Assembly (NCBI GenBank): GCA_964543125.1
Contig: CAZIWX010000020.1
Coordinates: 1-30,193, forward strand
Origin: CAZIWX01 sp964543125
GTDB taxonomy: Bacteria; Fidelibacterota; UBA8477
Reading direction: 5' to 3'
Length of the DNA: 30,193 nt
The notes under the pieces were generated by a model that had not been told where the DNA came from, searched no databases, and was given only the letters and a program-made list of their open reading frames with translations. Positions 1 to 8,077 of this stretch are shown here, piece by piece; the stretch's first letter is position 1; each line of letters begins with the position of its first letter. A program made the translations under genes and the position numbers.

Positions 1-2
1 CT

Positions 3-476
3 GGTGAGACGGAAAATTTACTCTGCTCGCTGAACCAGGACTTTGATGCTTTGGAAGAGGAACAACGCCTGGCGGCGGCGGGCATCGATATTTTTCGGGC
101 GGAAAAATCGGATTTGGAGCGATTAAACCGGTGGTTGGATACGCTTTGGGCGGCTTGGAAATTTGAAGCCGCAGCCGCGCAGCACCAGCAGTTACTCTAC
201 CTTGCGGCAAAAAATGAAGTCATCATCGGATTTGGCGCCGGCGAGGGAAATAATGTGGGTACCGGCTGGTTTGGCCCGGTGGGTGTGGATCCACGGTTTC
301 GTAAGCTTAAAATCGGAAAAGTGTTATCCTTAAAGGTACTGGCCGACCTCAAGCAGCGCGGATTTTTTATGGCGACCATCCCCTGGGTGGGCCCGATTCC
401 ATTTTATCAACGGCTTTGCGGCGCGGTAGTAGATCGCGTGTTTTGGCGGTTTGAAAAGGATCTACGGAGTAGCTGA
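3..476 (+). CDS. GNAT family N-acetyltransferase, 5'-truncated
   Basis: The reading frame is open from base 3 to the TGA at 474-476, so this is the C-terminal part of a gene that starts outside the window; the TTG at 51 is not needed as a start. The protein shows the acetyl-CoA binding region of a GNAT fold: a GPVGVDPRFR segment followed by a degenerate R/KxxGxG-like stretch (KLKIGK) and a helix, then IPWVGPIPFYQRLCGA, which resembles the last strands of acetyltransferases whose C-terminal domain reads VGPxxFYxxxxGA. Such proteins often have two tandem GNAT domains, and the residues before IDIFRAEKSDLE may be the end of the first one. The substrate is unknown. The family call is fairly firm, the specific role is not. 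Confidence 0.75.
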   Translation, partial: GETENLLCSLNQDFDALEEEQRLAAAGIDIFRAEKSDLERLNRWLDTLWAAWKFEAAAAQHQQLLYLAAKNEVIIGFGAGEGNNVGTGWFGPVGVDPRFRKLKIGKVLSLKVLADLKQRGFFMATIPWVGPIPFYQRLCGAVVDRVFWRFEKDLRSS

Positions 477-481
477 TGGAT

Positions 482-498
482 GCTGATTTGCGATCAGC
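482..498 (+). terminator. Short inverted repeat after the GNAT gene (weak terminator candidate)
   Basis: GCTGAT, a 5-base loop and ATCAGC form a 6-bp stem 5 nt after the stop codon at 476. There is no T-run after it, so it is at best a weak terminator. The rest of the gap to 618 shows nothing else. Confidence 0.2.
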
Positions 499-618
499 GG
501 CCCGTTTCAGATTGCGGCTAATGCTTTTAGCGGTTCTGTCGATCCTTATAAATCACACAACTACCGCGAAATTATGGGGTGCTGAATTCACGATTCTTTC
601 AGACCGAAGGATAATGAA

Positions 619-1350
619 ATGCCACAAAATATTTTCATCACCGGGGTAAGCTCCGGTATCGGAAACGGTTTGGCCCGGGCCTATCTGGAACGGGGCGAGA
701 TTGTTTATGGCGTTAGCCGGCGGACACCTGATGATTTGGTGGGCAACCTGAATTTCTATTTTTCAGTGCTGGATTTGACTGATCATAATAAGGCCGGTCC
801 GGTCATGGGAATGTTGCTGAAAAGCGCCCCGGTACTGGACCTGGTAGTCTTGAATGCCGGTATCCTGAGCCCGATTCGGGACATGATCGATACGCCGCTA
901 GCTGATTTACAAAGAGCCATGGAGGTCAATGTCTGGTCCAACAAAGTATTGTTGGACTGGCTTTTAAAGTCTGGCAAAACAATCAAGCAAGTAGTGGGAA
1001 TTTCTTCCGGTGCCGCCGTTAATGGTCACCGTGGCTGGAACGGGTACAGCCTGAGCAAAGCGGCGCTGAACATGCTGACCCAATTGTACGCCGCGGAACG
1101 GCCGGATATCCATTTTACCGCACTGGCGCCGGGTTTGATCGATACGGATATGCAGGCTTACCTATCCAGCCTGCCGCCGGATGACCGCTATCCTTCGGTG
1201 CGTTTTCTCCAACAAGCCCGCGGGACGGACGATATGCCCGCTCCGGATACGGCGGCCGAAATGCTCGTCAAAGCATTTGAGGCTGTAAAACAGAACAAGA
1301 GCGGTGGTTTCACGGATGTCCGTGAATTGAAAAATTCCGGATTGCTGTAG
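619..1350 (+). CDS. Short-chain dehydrogenase/reductase (SDR)
   Basis: A 243-residue classical SDR that would carry out NAD(P)-dependent oxidation or reduction of an unknown carbonyl or alcohol in the cytoplasm. The Rossmann cofactor motif TGVSSGIG is at residues 8-15, LNAG at 78-81, and the catalytic set is Ser130 in GISSG, Tyr143 and Lys147 in YSLSK. An arginine pair (SRR, 33-35) after the second strand hints at NADPH. The ATG at 619 follows a GAAGGAT ribosome binding site. It stands alone on the plus strand and converges with the SDR at 1438-2316, which is a different SDR subfamily and not a recent duplicate. The length is normal for the family. The substrate cannot be read from sequence. 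Confidence 0.9.
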   Translation: MPQNIFITGVSSGIGNGLARAYLERGEIVYGVSRRTPDDLVGNLNFYFSVLDLTDHNKAGPVMGMLLKSAPVLDLVVLNAGILSPIRDMIDTPLADLQRAMEVNVWSNKVLLDWLLKSGKTIKQVVGISSGAAVNGHRGWNGYSLSKAALNMLTQLYAAERPDIHFTALAPGLIDTDMQAYLSSLPPDDRYPSVRFLQQARGTDDMPAPDTAAEMLVKAFEAVKQNKSGGFTDVRELKNSGLL

Positions 1351-1437
1351 CATTCATTTTAAAAAACAAGTTGGAGTACGAACTTAATTAGTGAGTGGAA
1401 ATTCCTACTGCTAAGCAGGTTAAAATTATCTCCAGCA

Positions 1438-2316
1438 CTAAAATATTTCAGAATCGGATAGCCAGGGCCGACAAACATCCGAACTGATTTCCCACAATCT
1501 TCTGGCAGAATTTTCGTCATAGGATCGCTTGGAAGACGAGACCGGACGACATTTTTCCCAATATAACCCGCTTTGATTTGACAAACTGGCGTCGCTGGCG
1601 ACAAAGATCATGGTTTCCGCGCCTTTAGCAACAGATGTTCCAAAATGCCGCCGAATACCCCACACCATCCTGGTCAGAATGCTGGTTTGTTTGGTGCCCA
1701 TGTGAGTGTTCACCAACCCTGGATCAATAGCGTAAGTCGAAATCGTGCTGTTTTCACCCAGTCGCCGGGTCAGTTCATAAATGAACAACACATTCGCCAA
1801 CTTGGATTGTCCGTAAGCGGTCAGCCCAAAATAATGGCGCTGCAGCCCCAGATCGTCCCAGTGCATTTTACCTGAGCGATGCGAATTGGAACTCATGGAA
1901 ACCACCCGGCCATCAGCTGATTTTTTTATCAAGGGCAGCAGTTTTAATGTCAGGAGAAAATGGCTCAAATGATTGACGGTGAATTGTAATTCCGTTCCGG
2001 AGGGTGTTTCCGTATACACACTCGCGAAGGTACCGGCGTTGTTCACCAAGACATCCAGCTGTTCTAGTGTGAATCTGATTTTTTCGATAAAAGCGGCCAC
2101 CGCGGCCAGATCGCTCAAGTCAACGACATGAAAGTCAATCAACTGGCTCGGATCCCCGTCTCTCCGTAATTTTGCTTCAACGCGAAGGCATTTTTCAGGA
2201 TTCCGGCCAATACCAACGATGTTAGCGCCCATCCTGGCAAGTGATCGTGCGGTTTCCAACCCGATGCCATCGGTAGCGCCGGTAATCAGACAGATTTTTC
2301 CGGCAAGATCAGACAT
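1438..2316 (-). CDS. SDR family oxidoreductase, retinol dehydrogenase/WW-oxidoreductase-like
   Basis: A 292-residue SDR. The cofactor motif TGATDGIG is at residues 12-19, NNAG at 92-95, and the catalytic residues are a Ser in VSMSSNSH (about 142), Tyr168 and Lys172 (YGQSK). The spacing and the VNHLSHFLLT and DPGLVNTxM segments resemble the retinol dehydrogenase-like group (RDH11-14, WWOX) rather than the FabG group, but bacterial members act on many substrates and the true one is unknown. It starts 6 nt after the stop of the phosphoglucosamine mutase-like gene upstream, so the two are probably cotranscribed. The C-terminal tail (SSSKRSYDENSARRLWEISSD, about 257-277) is usual for this subfamily. 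Confidence 0.88.
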   Translation of the reverse strand: MSDLAGKICLITGATDGIGLETARSLARMGANIVGIGRNPEKCLRVEAKLRRDGDPSQLIDFHVVDLSDLAAVAAFIEKIRFTLEQLDVLVNNAGTFASVYTETPSGTELQFTVNHLSHFLLTLKLLPLIKKSADGRVVSMSSNSHRSGKMHWDDLGLQRHYFGLTAYGQSKLANVLFIYELTRRLGENSTISTYAIDPGLVNTHMGTKQTSILTRMVWGIRRHFGTSVAKGAETMIFVASDASLSNQSGLYWEKCRPVSSSKRSYDENSARRLWEISSDVCRPWLSDSEIF

Positions 2317-2322
2317 GACGGT

Positions 2323-3684
2323 TTAGAACAAGCTTTCGATGGTGGCTTTGAATTGTTTAACCAGTTCTGCCGCTGTGGCTTCATTTTTTGCCTCGGCGAA
2401 CACACGGATGATGGGTTCGGTATTGCTGGCCCGGAAATGCACCCAGCGGTCGGACCAGGTGAGTTTCACTCCGTCGGCCAGATTCGGATGGTCGTCCTTA
2501 TACTGATCGGCCAGTTTGGCCAAAATGCTCCCCGCATCGGCGTGACCTACCTGGACCTTATCCTTTACCATGTGATAACGCGGCAGGTCGTTGGCGATTT
2601 CGCGGATGGACCGGCCGGTTTCGGCCAACAGCGTAAGAATTAATCCGGCGCCCACCAGCGAGTCGCGCCCCAGGTGACATTCGGGCAGAATCACGCCGCC
2701 GTTGCCCTCGCCGCCAATGAGGGTCGGCTGTTGCTGCATTTGGCGCGCCACATGGATCTCACCCACGGGAGTGCGCAGAACTTTCCGGCCGTAACGCCCG
2801 GCTAATTCGTCCAGTGCCATGGTCGTGGAAAGATTGGTGACCAGAACTTTGTTATCCTTGGGCGCGTGCCGCAACGCGTGGTAAGTCGCCAACACCAGAG
2901 TGTATTCTTCAACCAGCGGATCACCGTTTTCATCAATTACCGCCAGCCGGTCCGCATCGGGATCGGTAGCCAATCCCAGGTCGGCTTTTTCAAACCGGAC
3001 CCGCTCCATTAATCCCGTTAGATGGGCGGGTCTTGGTTCCGGCGTGTGGATAAAATTACCGTCATTATTGCAATTCAGGCGAATGACTTCACAACCCAGA
3101 GCTTCCAGAAATTCCGGTAAAGCTTTGGAACCGGCGCCATTAATGGCATCCACCACGACTTTGGGGTGGCGTCGTTTTACCACGGCGGCGTCTACCAATT
3201 TCAGAGCCAGGACATTATCAATATGTTGTTGAATAACATTGGATTGCCGTTGAACATTCCCCACCCCAGCCCATTTTTCCAGCTTTTCGGTGGGAATTTC
3301 CAGATAACGCAGTAATTCCATGTGTTGGACGGTATCCAAAAACAGGCCGCCCCGGCCCACAAATTTGAGGGCATTCCACTCAATGGGATTATGGCTGGCG
3401 GTGACAATGATGCCGCCGTTGGCGTGATAGTTTTCCACCATGAGTTGAGCAGTGGGCGTGGGACAGATCCCGCAGTCAATGACATGGCAACCCACGGATT
3501 GCAGCACCGATTCTACAATATCTTTGAACATCTTGCCCGAGGGCCGGGTATCCTGGGCCAGGACAATTTTACCACCGTCCACCATGCGGCCGAAGGCAAT
3601 CGTGTAACGGGTGACCACATCCGGGTCGAAGCCGTCATTGATAATACCGCGGACGCCGGAAATTCCTGAAATCAAGGGGGGCAT
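2323..3684 (-). CDS. glmM: Phosphoglucosamine mutase-like alpha-D-phosphohexomutase
   Basis: A 453-residue enzyme of the alpha-D-phosphohexomutase superfamily, which moves phosphate between C6 and C1 of a hexose through a phosphoserine. The four expected elements are present: the active serine Ser97 in TASHNP, the metal loop DPDADR at 241-246, the sugar-binding loop GGEGNGG at 324-330, and the phosphate-binding loop RASNTEP near residue 419. The GEGNGGVI form of the sugar loop is more like the archaeal-type GlmM/PMM than the GEQSGH of Escherichia coli GlmM, so glucosamine-1-phosphate synthesis for peptidoglycan and lipopolysaccharide is the likely role, with phosphomannomutase or phosphoglucomutase as alternatives. 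The ATG at 3684 has an AAGGAT ribosome binding site. It leads a two-gene unit with the SDR downstream. Confidence 0.88.
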   Translation of the reverse strand: MPPLISGISGVRGIINDGFDPDVVTRYTIAFGRMVDGGKIVLAQDTRPSGKMFKDIVESVLQSVGCHVIDCGICPTPTAQLMVENYHANGGIIVTASHNPIEWNALKFVGRGGLFLDTVQHMELLRYLEIPTEKLEKWAGVGNVQRQSNVIQQHIDNVLALKLVDAAVVKRRHPKVVVDAINGAGSKALPEFLEALGCEVIRLNCNNDGNFIHTPEPRPAHLTGLMERVRFEKADLGLATDPDADRLAVIDENGDPLVEEYTLVLATYHALRHAPKDNKVLVTNLSTTMALDELAGRYGRKVLRTPVGEIHVARQMQQQPTLIGGEGNGGVILPECHLGRDSLVGAGLILTLLAETGRSIREIANDLPRYHMVKDKVQVGHADAGSILAKLADQYKDDHPNLADGVKLTWSDRWVHFRASNTEPIIRVFAEAKNEATAAELVKQFKATIESLF

Positions 3685-3796
3685 AATTAAGATCCTTATA
3701 TTTTAGAGAAAGATAAAAGAGTAAGAATAACATGAAAGAATCGAGCACGCGTACGAGCACGAGATAATTTTAGTAAATACGCAGATAAAATTCTCA

Positions 3797-4078
3797 TTTG
3801 CCTAATGTCTGTTGCTTGCCATAGCCATTGTTTAATTTTTCCCGTCTTGCTGAGCCTGTCGAAGTACGGGAAAAATTTTAAGAACATTTCCGCTCGCCCT
3901 TCGACAGGCTCAGGGAGACGAGCNNNNNNNNNNNNNNNNNNNNNNNNNNNNNNNNNNNNNNNNNNNNNNNNNNNNNNNNNNNNNNNNNNNNNNNNNNNNN
4001 NNNNNNNNNNNNNNNNNNNNNNNTGTCCAATATCAAAGGTCAAATTTCCCTGAATCCGATCAAGTGGTTCACCTCGCT
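3797..4078. repeat. Tandem duplication, copy 1 (interrupted by gap)
   Basis: First copy of a unit that is repeated at 4079-4270. The left part (3797-3923) matches 4079-4205 and the right part (4024-4078) matches 4216-4270. The copies differ by a few substitutions (for example GCCTGTCGAAGTACGGG against GCTTGTCGAAGTACAGG). The right part is a copy of the 3' end of the GNAT gene at 4232. Inside lies an inverted pair, GAGCCTGTCGAAG and CTTCGACAGGCTC, which could fold into a 13-bp hairpin with a loop of about 34 nt. Confidence 0.85.
3924..4023. other. Assembly gap, 100 N
   Basis: A run of exactly 100 N, the usual placeholder for a scaffold join of unknown size. Comparison with the second repeat copy predicts that only 10 bases (those at 4206-4215) are missing. 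Confidence 0.95.
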
Positions 4079-4270
4079 TTTGCCTAATGTCTGTTGCTTG
4101 CTATAGCCGTTGTTTAATTTTTCCTGTCTTGCTGAGCTTGTCGAAGTACAGGAAAAATTTTAAGAACATTTCCGCTCGCCCTTCGACAGGCTCAGGGAGA
4201 CGAGCGGATTACCAGTGTCCAATATCAAAGGTCAAATTTCCCTGAATCCGATCAAGTGGTTCACCTCGCT
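4079..4270. repeat. Tandem duplication, copy 2 (192 bp)
   Basis: Complete second copy of the 192-bp unit. It carries the CTTCGACAGGCTCAGGG palindromic core and runs into the coding region of the GNAT gene, whose last dozen or so codons (4232-4270) lie inside it. The repeat boundary therefore falls within a gene, as expected for a local duplication rather than for insertion of a discrete element. Confidence 0.88.
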
Positions 4271-4744
4271 AAAGCCCATGACAAAGGGAAGTTGCTCGAC
4301 AAAGATAAAATCGTTTTTCAGATACCATTTCAAAGACCGTTTATTCTGGCTCATGACGCCCAGCCAAACGCGTGTGTGGCCGATACTTTTTGCCCGGGTA
4401 ATACCGTTCCGCAATAGTTGTTTTCCCAGTCCCAGCCCTTGAAAGCCGGGCAGCACATACAGAGAAGTGATATAAAACCGCCCTTCAGCCCGATTATCGT
4501 GACATTTACTATAGCCCACCGCATTACCATTCGCCTCGGCGATAAAGCCGAACATGTCAGGATTCTCATACAAACCGGTAAGTTTTTCCATCGTATAATA
4601 GGCGTTATGAAAAATCTCCATGTCTCGTAACGGTATAAAATCCGAGTAGGCGTCAACCCAGGTTTCCCAGCCGATTTTACGGATGATGGAAAAATCGCTC
4701 CGGGTCCATTTCCGAATCGAATTTGCAGAGGCTGGAATTGACAT
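4232..4744 (-). CDS. GNAT family N-acetyltransferase
   Basis: A 170-residue single-domain acetyltransferase. The acetyl-CoA pyrophosphate loop QGLGLG is at residues 102-107, preceded by the strand FYITSLYVLPGF, and the C-terminal part (VWLGVMSQNKRSLKWYLKNDFIFVEQ) matches the usual GNAT beta5-alpha4-beta6 region with the N..S..WY pattern. It probably acetylates an amine of a small molecule or peptide; the substrate is unknown. No strong ribosome binding site is visible before the ATG at 4744. The last codons lie in the tandem duplication, so the gene's 3' end is also present as a fragment at 4024-4078. It appears to be a single-gene unit. Confidence 0.88.
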   Translation of the reverse strand: MSIPASANSIRKWTRSDFSIIRKIGWETWVDAYSDFIPLRDMEIFHNAYYTMEKLTGLYENPDMFGFIAEANGNAVGYSKCHDNRAEGRFYITSLYVLPGFQGLGLGKQLLRNGITRAKSIGHTRVWLGVMSQNKRSLKWYLKNDFIFVEQLPFVMGFSEVNHLIGFREI

Positions 4745-4865
4745 GGCGGAAAGTTAGTTGTGTCAGGATTTGAGAAAAGCGGAAACCGGAGGCGCGTTAG
4801 GTTAAATTTTGCGAAACAGCATGGCATCCAGCCCGGAATTCCCCAACCCGCCGGAAATGTGATCC

Positions 4866-4922
4866 CTCCCCCGGGGGATAAAATAGTGCCCAGCCGGGAT
4901 ATTCGGGTGTAAGCCGGCAAGC
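4866..4922. repeat. Short palindromic intergenic element, copy A
   Basis: CTCCCCCGGGGGAT at 4866-4879 and GCCGGCAAGC at 4913-4922. Both words recur at 7078-7091 and 7105-7114. The distance between the words differs (33 against 13 nt), so this is a family of related elements, not an exact repeat. Confidence 0.5.
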
Positions 4923-5035
4923 ACAAGCTACCCCAAAAACAGAATAATCCCGGCCATAAACCGCCAACTCATTCATTCCAAGCGGCCGGGTTGAAAAAAG
5001 ATCTTCAGCGTCAGCAGGGAAAAACGCCGTTAAAA

Positions 5036-5063
5036 CCAGAAGGCCGCAAAAGCGGCCTTCTGG
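5036..5063 (-). terminator. Rho-independent terminator of the FadL-like gene
   Basis: A perfect 12-bp stem CCAGAAGGCCGC / GCGGCCTTCTGG with an AAAA loop lies 22 nt beyond the stop at 5085. On the minus strand it is followed by GGTTTTAACGGCGTTTTT, which gives the T-rich tract. Confidence 0.85.
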
Positions 5064-5084
5064 ACGGTTCAGCGTATTAAACGA

Positions 5085-6731
5085 TTAAAAACTGCGGGAG
5101 ATACCGATTGCCCCAACAATAGCTGTCTTCAGGTAGGTCTCCGTGCCTATAAGAACGCCGTCGCCAAAATAATCGACGCCGGCGTGGGTGGCTTTTTCAT
5201 AAAACGTGTTAGAAAAACCAACGGAAACCGCGGTCGTTGGATTAAGAGCGTATTTAACCCCGAACCCAACCGTGCTGGAGTTCAGGCTGTTGCTCATATC
5301 GGTATTATAAGCTTCCTTGGCGCCGCCGGTTGAAATGAGATAGCCGCCGCTGAGAGTCATGGCGCTGGTCAAGGCGAACTCGGCGCCCAAAGCAATTTCA
5401 GTACCGTTATCCACTAAAGTTTCCCGGCCGTCCCAGTTTGCATCTTTATTGAAATAGTAATTATAATCCAGGGCCAGATTCAGGGAGGGCATTACCCGAT
5501 AGGAAAGACCCACGCCCAGCATGGCGGGCATGTCGGCATTGGATTTGGCGCCGTCGGGAAAGAGACCGGAACCATCGACTTTGGTTTTGTTGGTCAGTTC
5601 AAGCGCCGCCATGCCCTCATACCGGATGCCGATATTAAGGTTTTCCATGGGTGACAGATACAAGCCGACGATGGGAGCGAAACCCGAACCGGTTTGTTGG
5701 GCGTCAACTTGTACGTCGCTGGTTTTAGCGGCGTTAACGGTGGCATCATCCGCCTGGCTGGTTAATGTCGCGGCGTATGCAGTTAAGGATGCTGCAGCGG
5801 TTGTATAAGCTACCTGGGTGGTTGAAGGTGTCCAGGTAGAGGCATCGAAGCCAGAAACACCCAAGGCAGTCAATCCTGCACTAATTGCATCAACTTGTGC
5901 TTGCGTTATTTGGCCAGCTCCAACTAGTGTGTTGAAGGGAAGATCACCGGCGCCACCATCAATGAAAGGTTGTAAACTGGAGGCACCGGCAGTGGCCGAA
6001 CCTGCCCCTGCGGTAGCCTGTGCTGCACCCTCTGTTGCGGCAGCAGACAACGTGGTGAAAAAAGTTGGAGCGGACACCATTGAACCAGTATAGCCGATAG
6101 TTGGATAATTTGGATCAATCTTAATATCAGTCAGGTGACCGAGATAAGAGTTCGACGCCGCGAAATACCGGGCGCCCACGGAAACCGAGATCATCTTGCT
6201 GATTTCGTAGGCCACCGAAAATTGTCCACCCAAATAGGTCGATGAGCCTTCGAAAGAGACATCCAGACTGTAGGCGGTAGTGGGAATTCCAGCCGCTGCC
6301 AGGGAGGCGGGAATCACCGAAACCGGTGCTTCAAATGAGGGTAAGCCCTTATCGAAGGTGGCACTGCCGCCACCGCCGATGGGAACAAAGCCACCGGAAA
6401 AGACCAGGGACCCGGTTTTGTAAGCGAAGTATAAATTCGGGAAAAGCGGTGCGGATGTAGTCCCATCGAAAGTATCGCTGTGCAAAGTCGCTACATCACT
6501 TGTAATGGTTCGTGTTTGTGAGATGGATTGATTGCTCAAATACAGGTGCAGCCCGTCTGGCAGGCTGGTTAACCCGGCCGGATTAAAATAGGCTGCGTCA
6601 AGATCGGTAGAAGCGTTGCGGGCCATCATGCGGATCCAATCGGCACTCTGGTTCGTGTTTTCCACCATTCCCCCGGCAAAGACCAGTGTTGAGATAAGCA
6701 AAAGCGACAATACGCGTAACATCTTGCTCAT
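5085..6731 (-). CDS. FadL/OmpP1/TodX-family outer membrane transport protein
   Basis: A 548-residue precursor. Residues 1-19 (MSKMLRVLSLLLISTLVFA) are a signal peptide, followed by the family hallmark WIRMMARNASTDLDAAYFNPAGL (about 32-54), matching the N-terminal hatch region of OMPP1/FadL/TodX channels, which carry hydrophobic compounds such as long-chain fatty acids across the outer membrane. The rest reads as alternating beta strands and the chain ends in a phenylalanine (ISRSF), as is usual for barrels. Unusually, about 125 residues near positions 215-345 are rich in Ala, Thr and Ser and look like a long loop insertion; this explains why the protein is longer than the usual 420-450 residues. 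The start is fixed by AAGGAGAATAATATG. It is monocistronic, with its own terminator. The ligand is unknown. Confidence 0.9.
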   Translation of the reverse strand: MSKMLRVLSLLLISTLVFAGGMVENTNQSADWIRMMARNASTDLDAAYFNPAGLTSLPDGLHLYLSNQSISQTRTITSDVATLHSDTFDGTTSAPLFPNLYFAYKTGSLVFSGGFVPIGGGGSATFDKGLPSFEAPVSVIPASLAAAGIPTTAYSLDVSFEGSSTYLGGQFSVAYEISKMISVSVGARYFAASNSYLGHLTDIKIDPNYPTIGYTGSMVSAPTFFTTLSAAATEGAAQATAGAGSATAGASSLQPFIDGGAGDLPFNTLVGAGQITQAQVDAISAGLTALGVSGFDASTWTPSTTQVAYTTAAASLTAYAATLTSQADDATVNAAKTSDVQVDAQQTGSGFAPIVGLYLSPMENLNIGIRYEGMAALELTNKTKVDGSGLFPDGAKSNADMPAMLGVGLSYRVMPSLNLALDYNYYFNKDANWDGRETLVDNGTEIALGAEFALTSAMTLSGGYLISTGGAKEAYNTDMSNSLNSSTVGFGVKYALNPTTAVSVGFSNTFYEKATHAGVDYFGDGVLIGTETYLKTAIVGAIGISRSF

Positions 6732-6744
6732 ATTATTCTCCTTA
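6732..6744 (-). promoter_or_regulatory. Strong ribosome binding site of the FadL-like gene
   Basis: On the minus strand AAGGAG stands 6 nt before the ATG at 6731. This settles the start and fits a highly expressed outer membrane protein. Confidence 0.75.
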
Positions 6745-7121
6745 GTTTTCAGTTGTGATTTCCCGATAAAATAGAGTCGTTATGCGGCTTAACAAACCAA
6801 AAAAAAGGTGATTTGTAAATAGTTAAAGGCTTGCTTCGCCGCTGCCGGGCGTTATGATACTGGCCTCAGAGGATGAAATCAGACAAATAAACTCCGGGAT
6901 GGAAGCGTTTTCACCTCCCGGCCGATGCCACTATCAGAAGAAAATGAAGTGAGTTGCGGGCGGGGCGGTTTGGCCGGTATCAACTGATTTGTACACGCCC
7001 GGGCGGTTTCCCCGGATGATCAAAGGTTTTAAAACCCGGTAATGGATTAAGGTGAGGACAGTTAGCCGGTTCGACCGCTCCCCCGGGGGATTTCTTAAGC
7101 ACCGGCCGGCAAGCTTTAATT
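6745..7121. other. Intergenic region, long leader of the FadL-like gene
   Basis: About 375 bases with no gene that I can support. It should hold the promoter of the FadL-like gene and the trailer of aroE. Several GC-rich inverted words are present (for example the CCCCCGGGGG palindrome at 7080-7089), but I see no convincing promoter boxes and no riboswitch that I recognise. Confidence 0.45.
7078..7114. repeat. Short palindromic intergenic element, copy B
   Basis: CTCCCCCGGGGGAT at 7078-7091 and GCCGGCAAGC at 7105-7114, the same words as at 4866-4922. It lies just past the 3' end of aroE and, on the minus strand, could add to its termination. Confidence 0.5.
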
Positions 7122-7991
7122 TTACACCGCTTTCCGTTTGAATCCGGTGATTTTGTTGTGGGTCAGTTCGCGGATTTCAGCCAGGTCGATATTAGTCCAA
7201 TCTTGCTCTTCCCCCAACCACACATCCACCGCCGCCATGGCCTGGTACAAAAGCATGTCCAGGCCGGGAATGGTCTGGCAGTCAGCCATTAAGGCATCCG
7301 AAAGCAGACGCGTGTTGATGGGATTGTACACCGCGTCCATGACCACACTGGCGTTTTCCAGAAGATCCGCGTCCAAAGGACTCTCGCGCCCATTGGGTTT
7401 CATACCAATAGGGGTGGCATTCACTACCATGTAAGCCTGTTCGATGGGTTCAATAGCGTTGGCATCCCAGGGTGTGGTTTCAATGATCGCCGGGGCAACC
7501 AATTCTCGCAGATCTTTAACCACCAGCACACCATGGGGCAGATTACGAGCAATAATGGTGATCCGTTTGGCGCCTGATTCGGCTGCGCCGTAGGTTATTG
7601 CCCGGGCGGCGCCACCGGCGCCCAGGATCACCACGTTGGCGTCTTTGAGATCGACGCTATTGATTTCAACCGCTTTTACAAAACCATGCCAGTCGGTATT
7701 GTAACCCTCCAACTTACCGGCTCTATTGTGCACTACATTCACTGCTTTCAGGGCGGCCGTGCGGTCGTTGAGTTCGTCCAACAGCGGAATGATGGCCGTC
7801 TTGTGAGGAATAGTCACATTAAATCCAGCCAACCCTTTAGCGGCCCGTCCCCGCAGCCATTCCGGCAAATCCGGTCCCAACACTTCATATTTTTTATAGG
7901 TGATTTCCCGGCCCAGCTTTTTAAATAATAATTCAACTAAAAACGGGCTGACGCTCTGCTTTACAGGATCACCGATAATTCCAAACCTCAC
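7122..7991 (-). CDS. aroE: Shikimate dehydrogenase
   Basis: 289 residues. The enzyme reduces 3-dehydroshikimate to shikimate with NADPH in the chorismate pathway. Motifs in order: the substrate serines SVSP at 13-16, NVTIPHK at 58-64 with the catalytic Lys64, the catalytic Asp100 in GYNTD, the nucleotide loop GAGGAAR at 124-130, VNATPIGM, and the C-terminal PGLDMLLYQA with the conserved glutamine. The start is a GTG at 7991, with GGAG 5 nt before it; no ATG is available at the right place. It lies 86 nt downstream of aroA in the same direction, so the two are probably one operon. The family, length and active site are all ordinary. Confidence 0.96.
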   Translation of the reverse strand: MRFGIIGDPVKQSVSPFLVELLFKKLGREITYKKYEVLGPDLPEWLRGRAAKGLAGFNVTIPHKTAIIPLLDELNDRTAALKAVNVVHNRAGKLEGYNTDWHGFVKAVEINSVDLKDANVVILGAGGAARAITYGAAESGAKRITIIARNLPHGVLVVKDLRELVAPAIIETTPWDANAIEPIEQAYMVVNATPIGMKPNGRESPLDADLLENASVVMDAVYNPINTRLLSDALMADCQTIPGLDMLLYQAMAAVDVWLGEEQDWTNIDLAEIRELTHNKITGFKRKAV

Positions 7992-8077
7992 ACTTGCTCC
8001 TTTTCAAATTCTAAATTGCCATCCATGAATAAAATAATGTTCAGAGGTGTTTAAGACCCTTGATTATCAATTTTTCT

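Larger units (their letters stand above)
3685..4231. other. Intergenic region with tandem duplication and scaffold gap
   Basis: This stretch lies between the phosphoglucosamine mutase start and the stop of the next GNAT gene. 3685-3796 is AT-rich and should hold the promoter of the mutase gene; I cannot place the boxes with confidence. From 3797 onward it is made of two copies of a 192-bp unit, the first broken by 100 N. I see no gene in it; the open frames that cross the N run are artefacts. Confidence 0.6.
4745..5084. other. Intergenic region upstream of the GNAT gene
   Basis: 340 bases without a gene I can support. It holds the terminator at 5036-5063 and a perfect palindrome CTCCCCCGGGGGAT-type element at 4866-4879, followed at 4913-4922 by GCCGGCAAGC. 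The same two words in the same order occur at 7078-7114 on the other side of the FadL-like gene. The long open frame on the minus strand here (4351-4926) overlaps the GNAT gene out of frame and is not credible. Confidence 0.5.

Noticed and set aside
619..2316. The two SDR genes as a recent tandem duplication
   Set aside because: They are convergent and differ in subfamily motifs, length and active-site spacing.
3696..4053. Open frames that run through the first N block on both strands
   Set aside because: They exist only because N codons are read as X and because the repeats lack stops; there is no ribosome binding site or family.
4351..4926. A 191-codon open frame on the minus strand
   Set aside because: It overlaps the GNAT gene out of frame, has no family features and a composition rich in Pro, Cys and Trp, as is usual for shadow frames.
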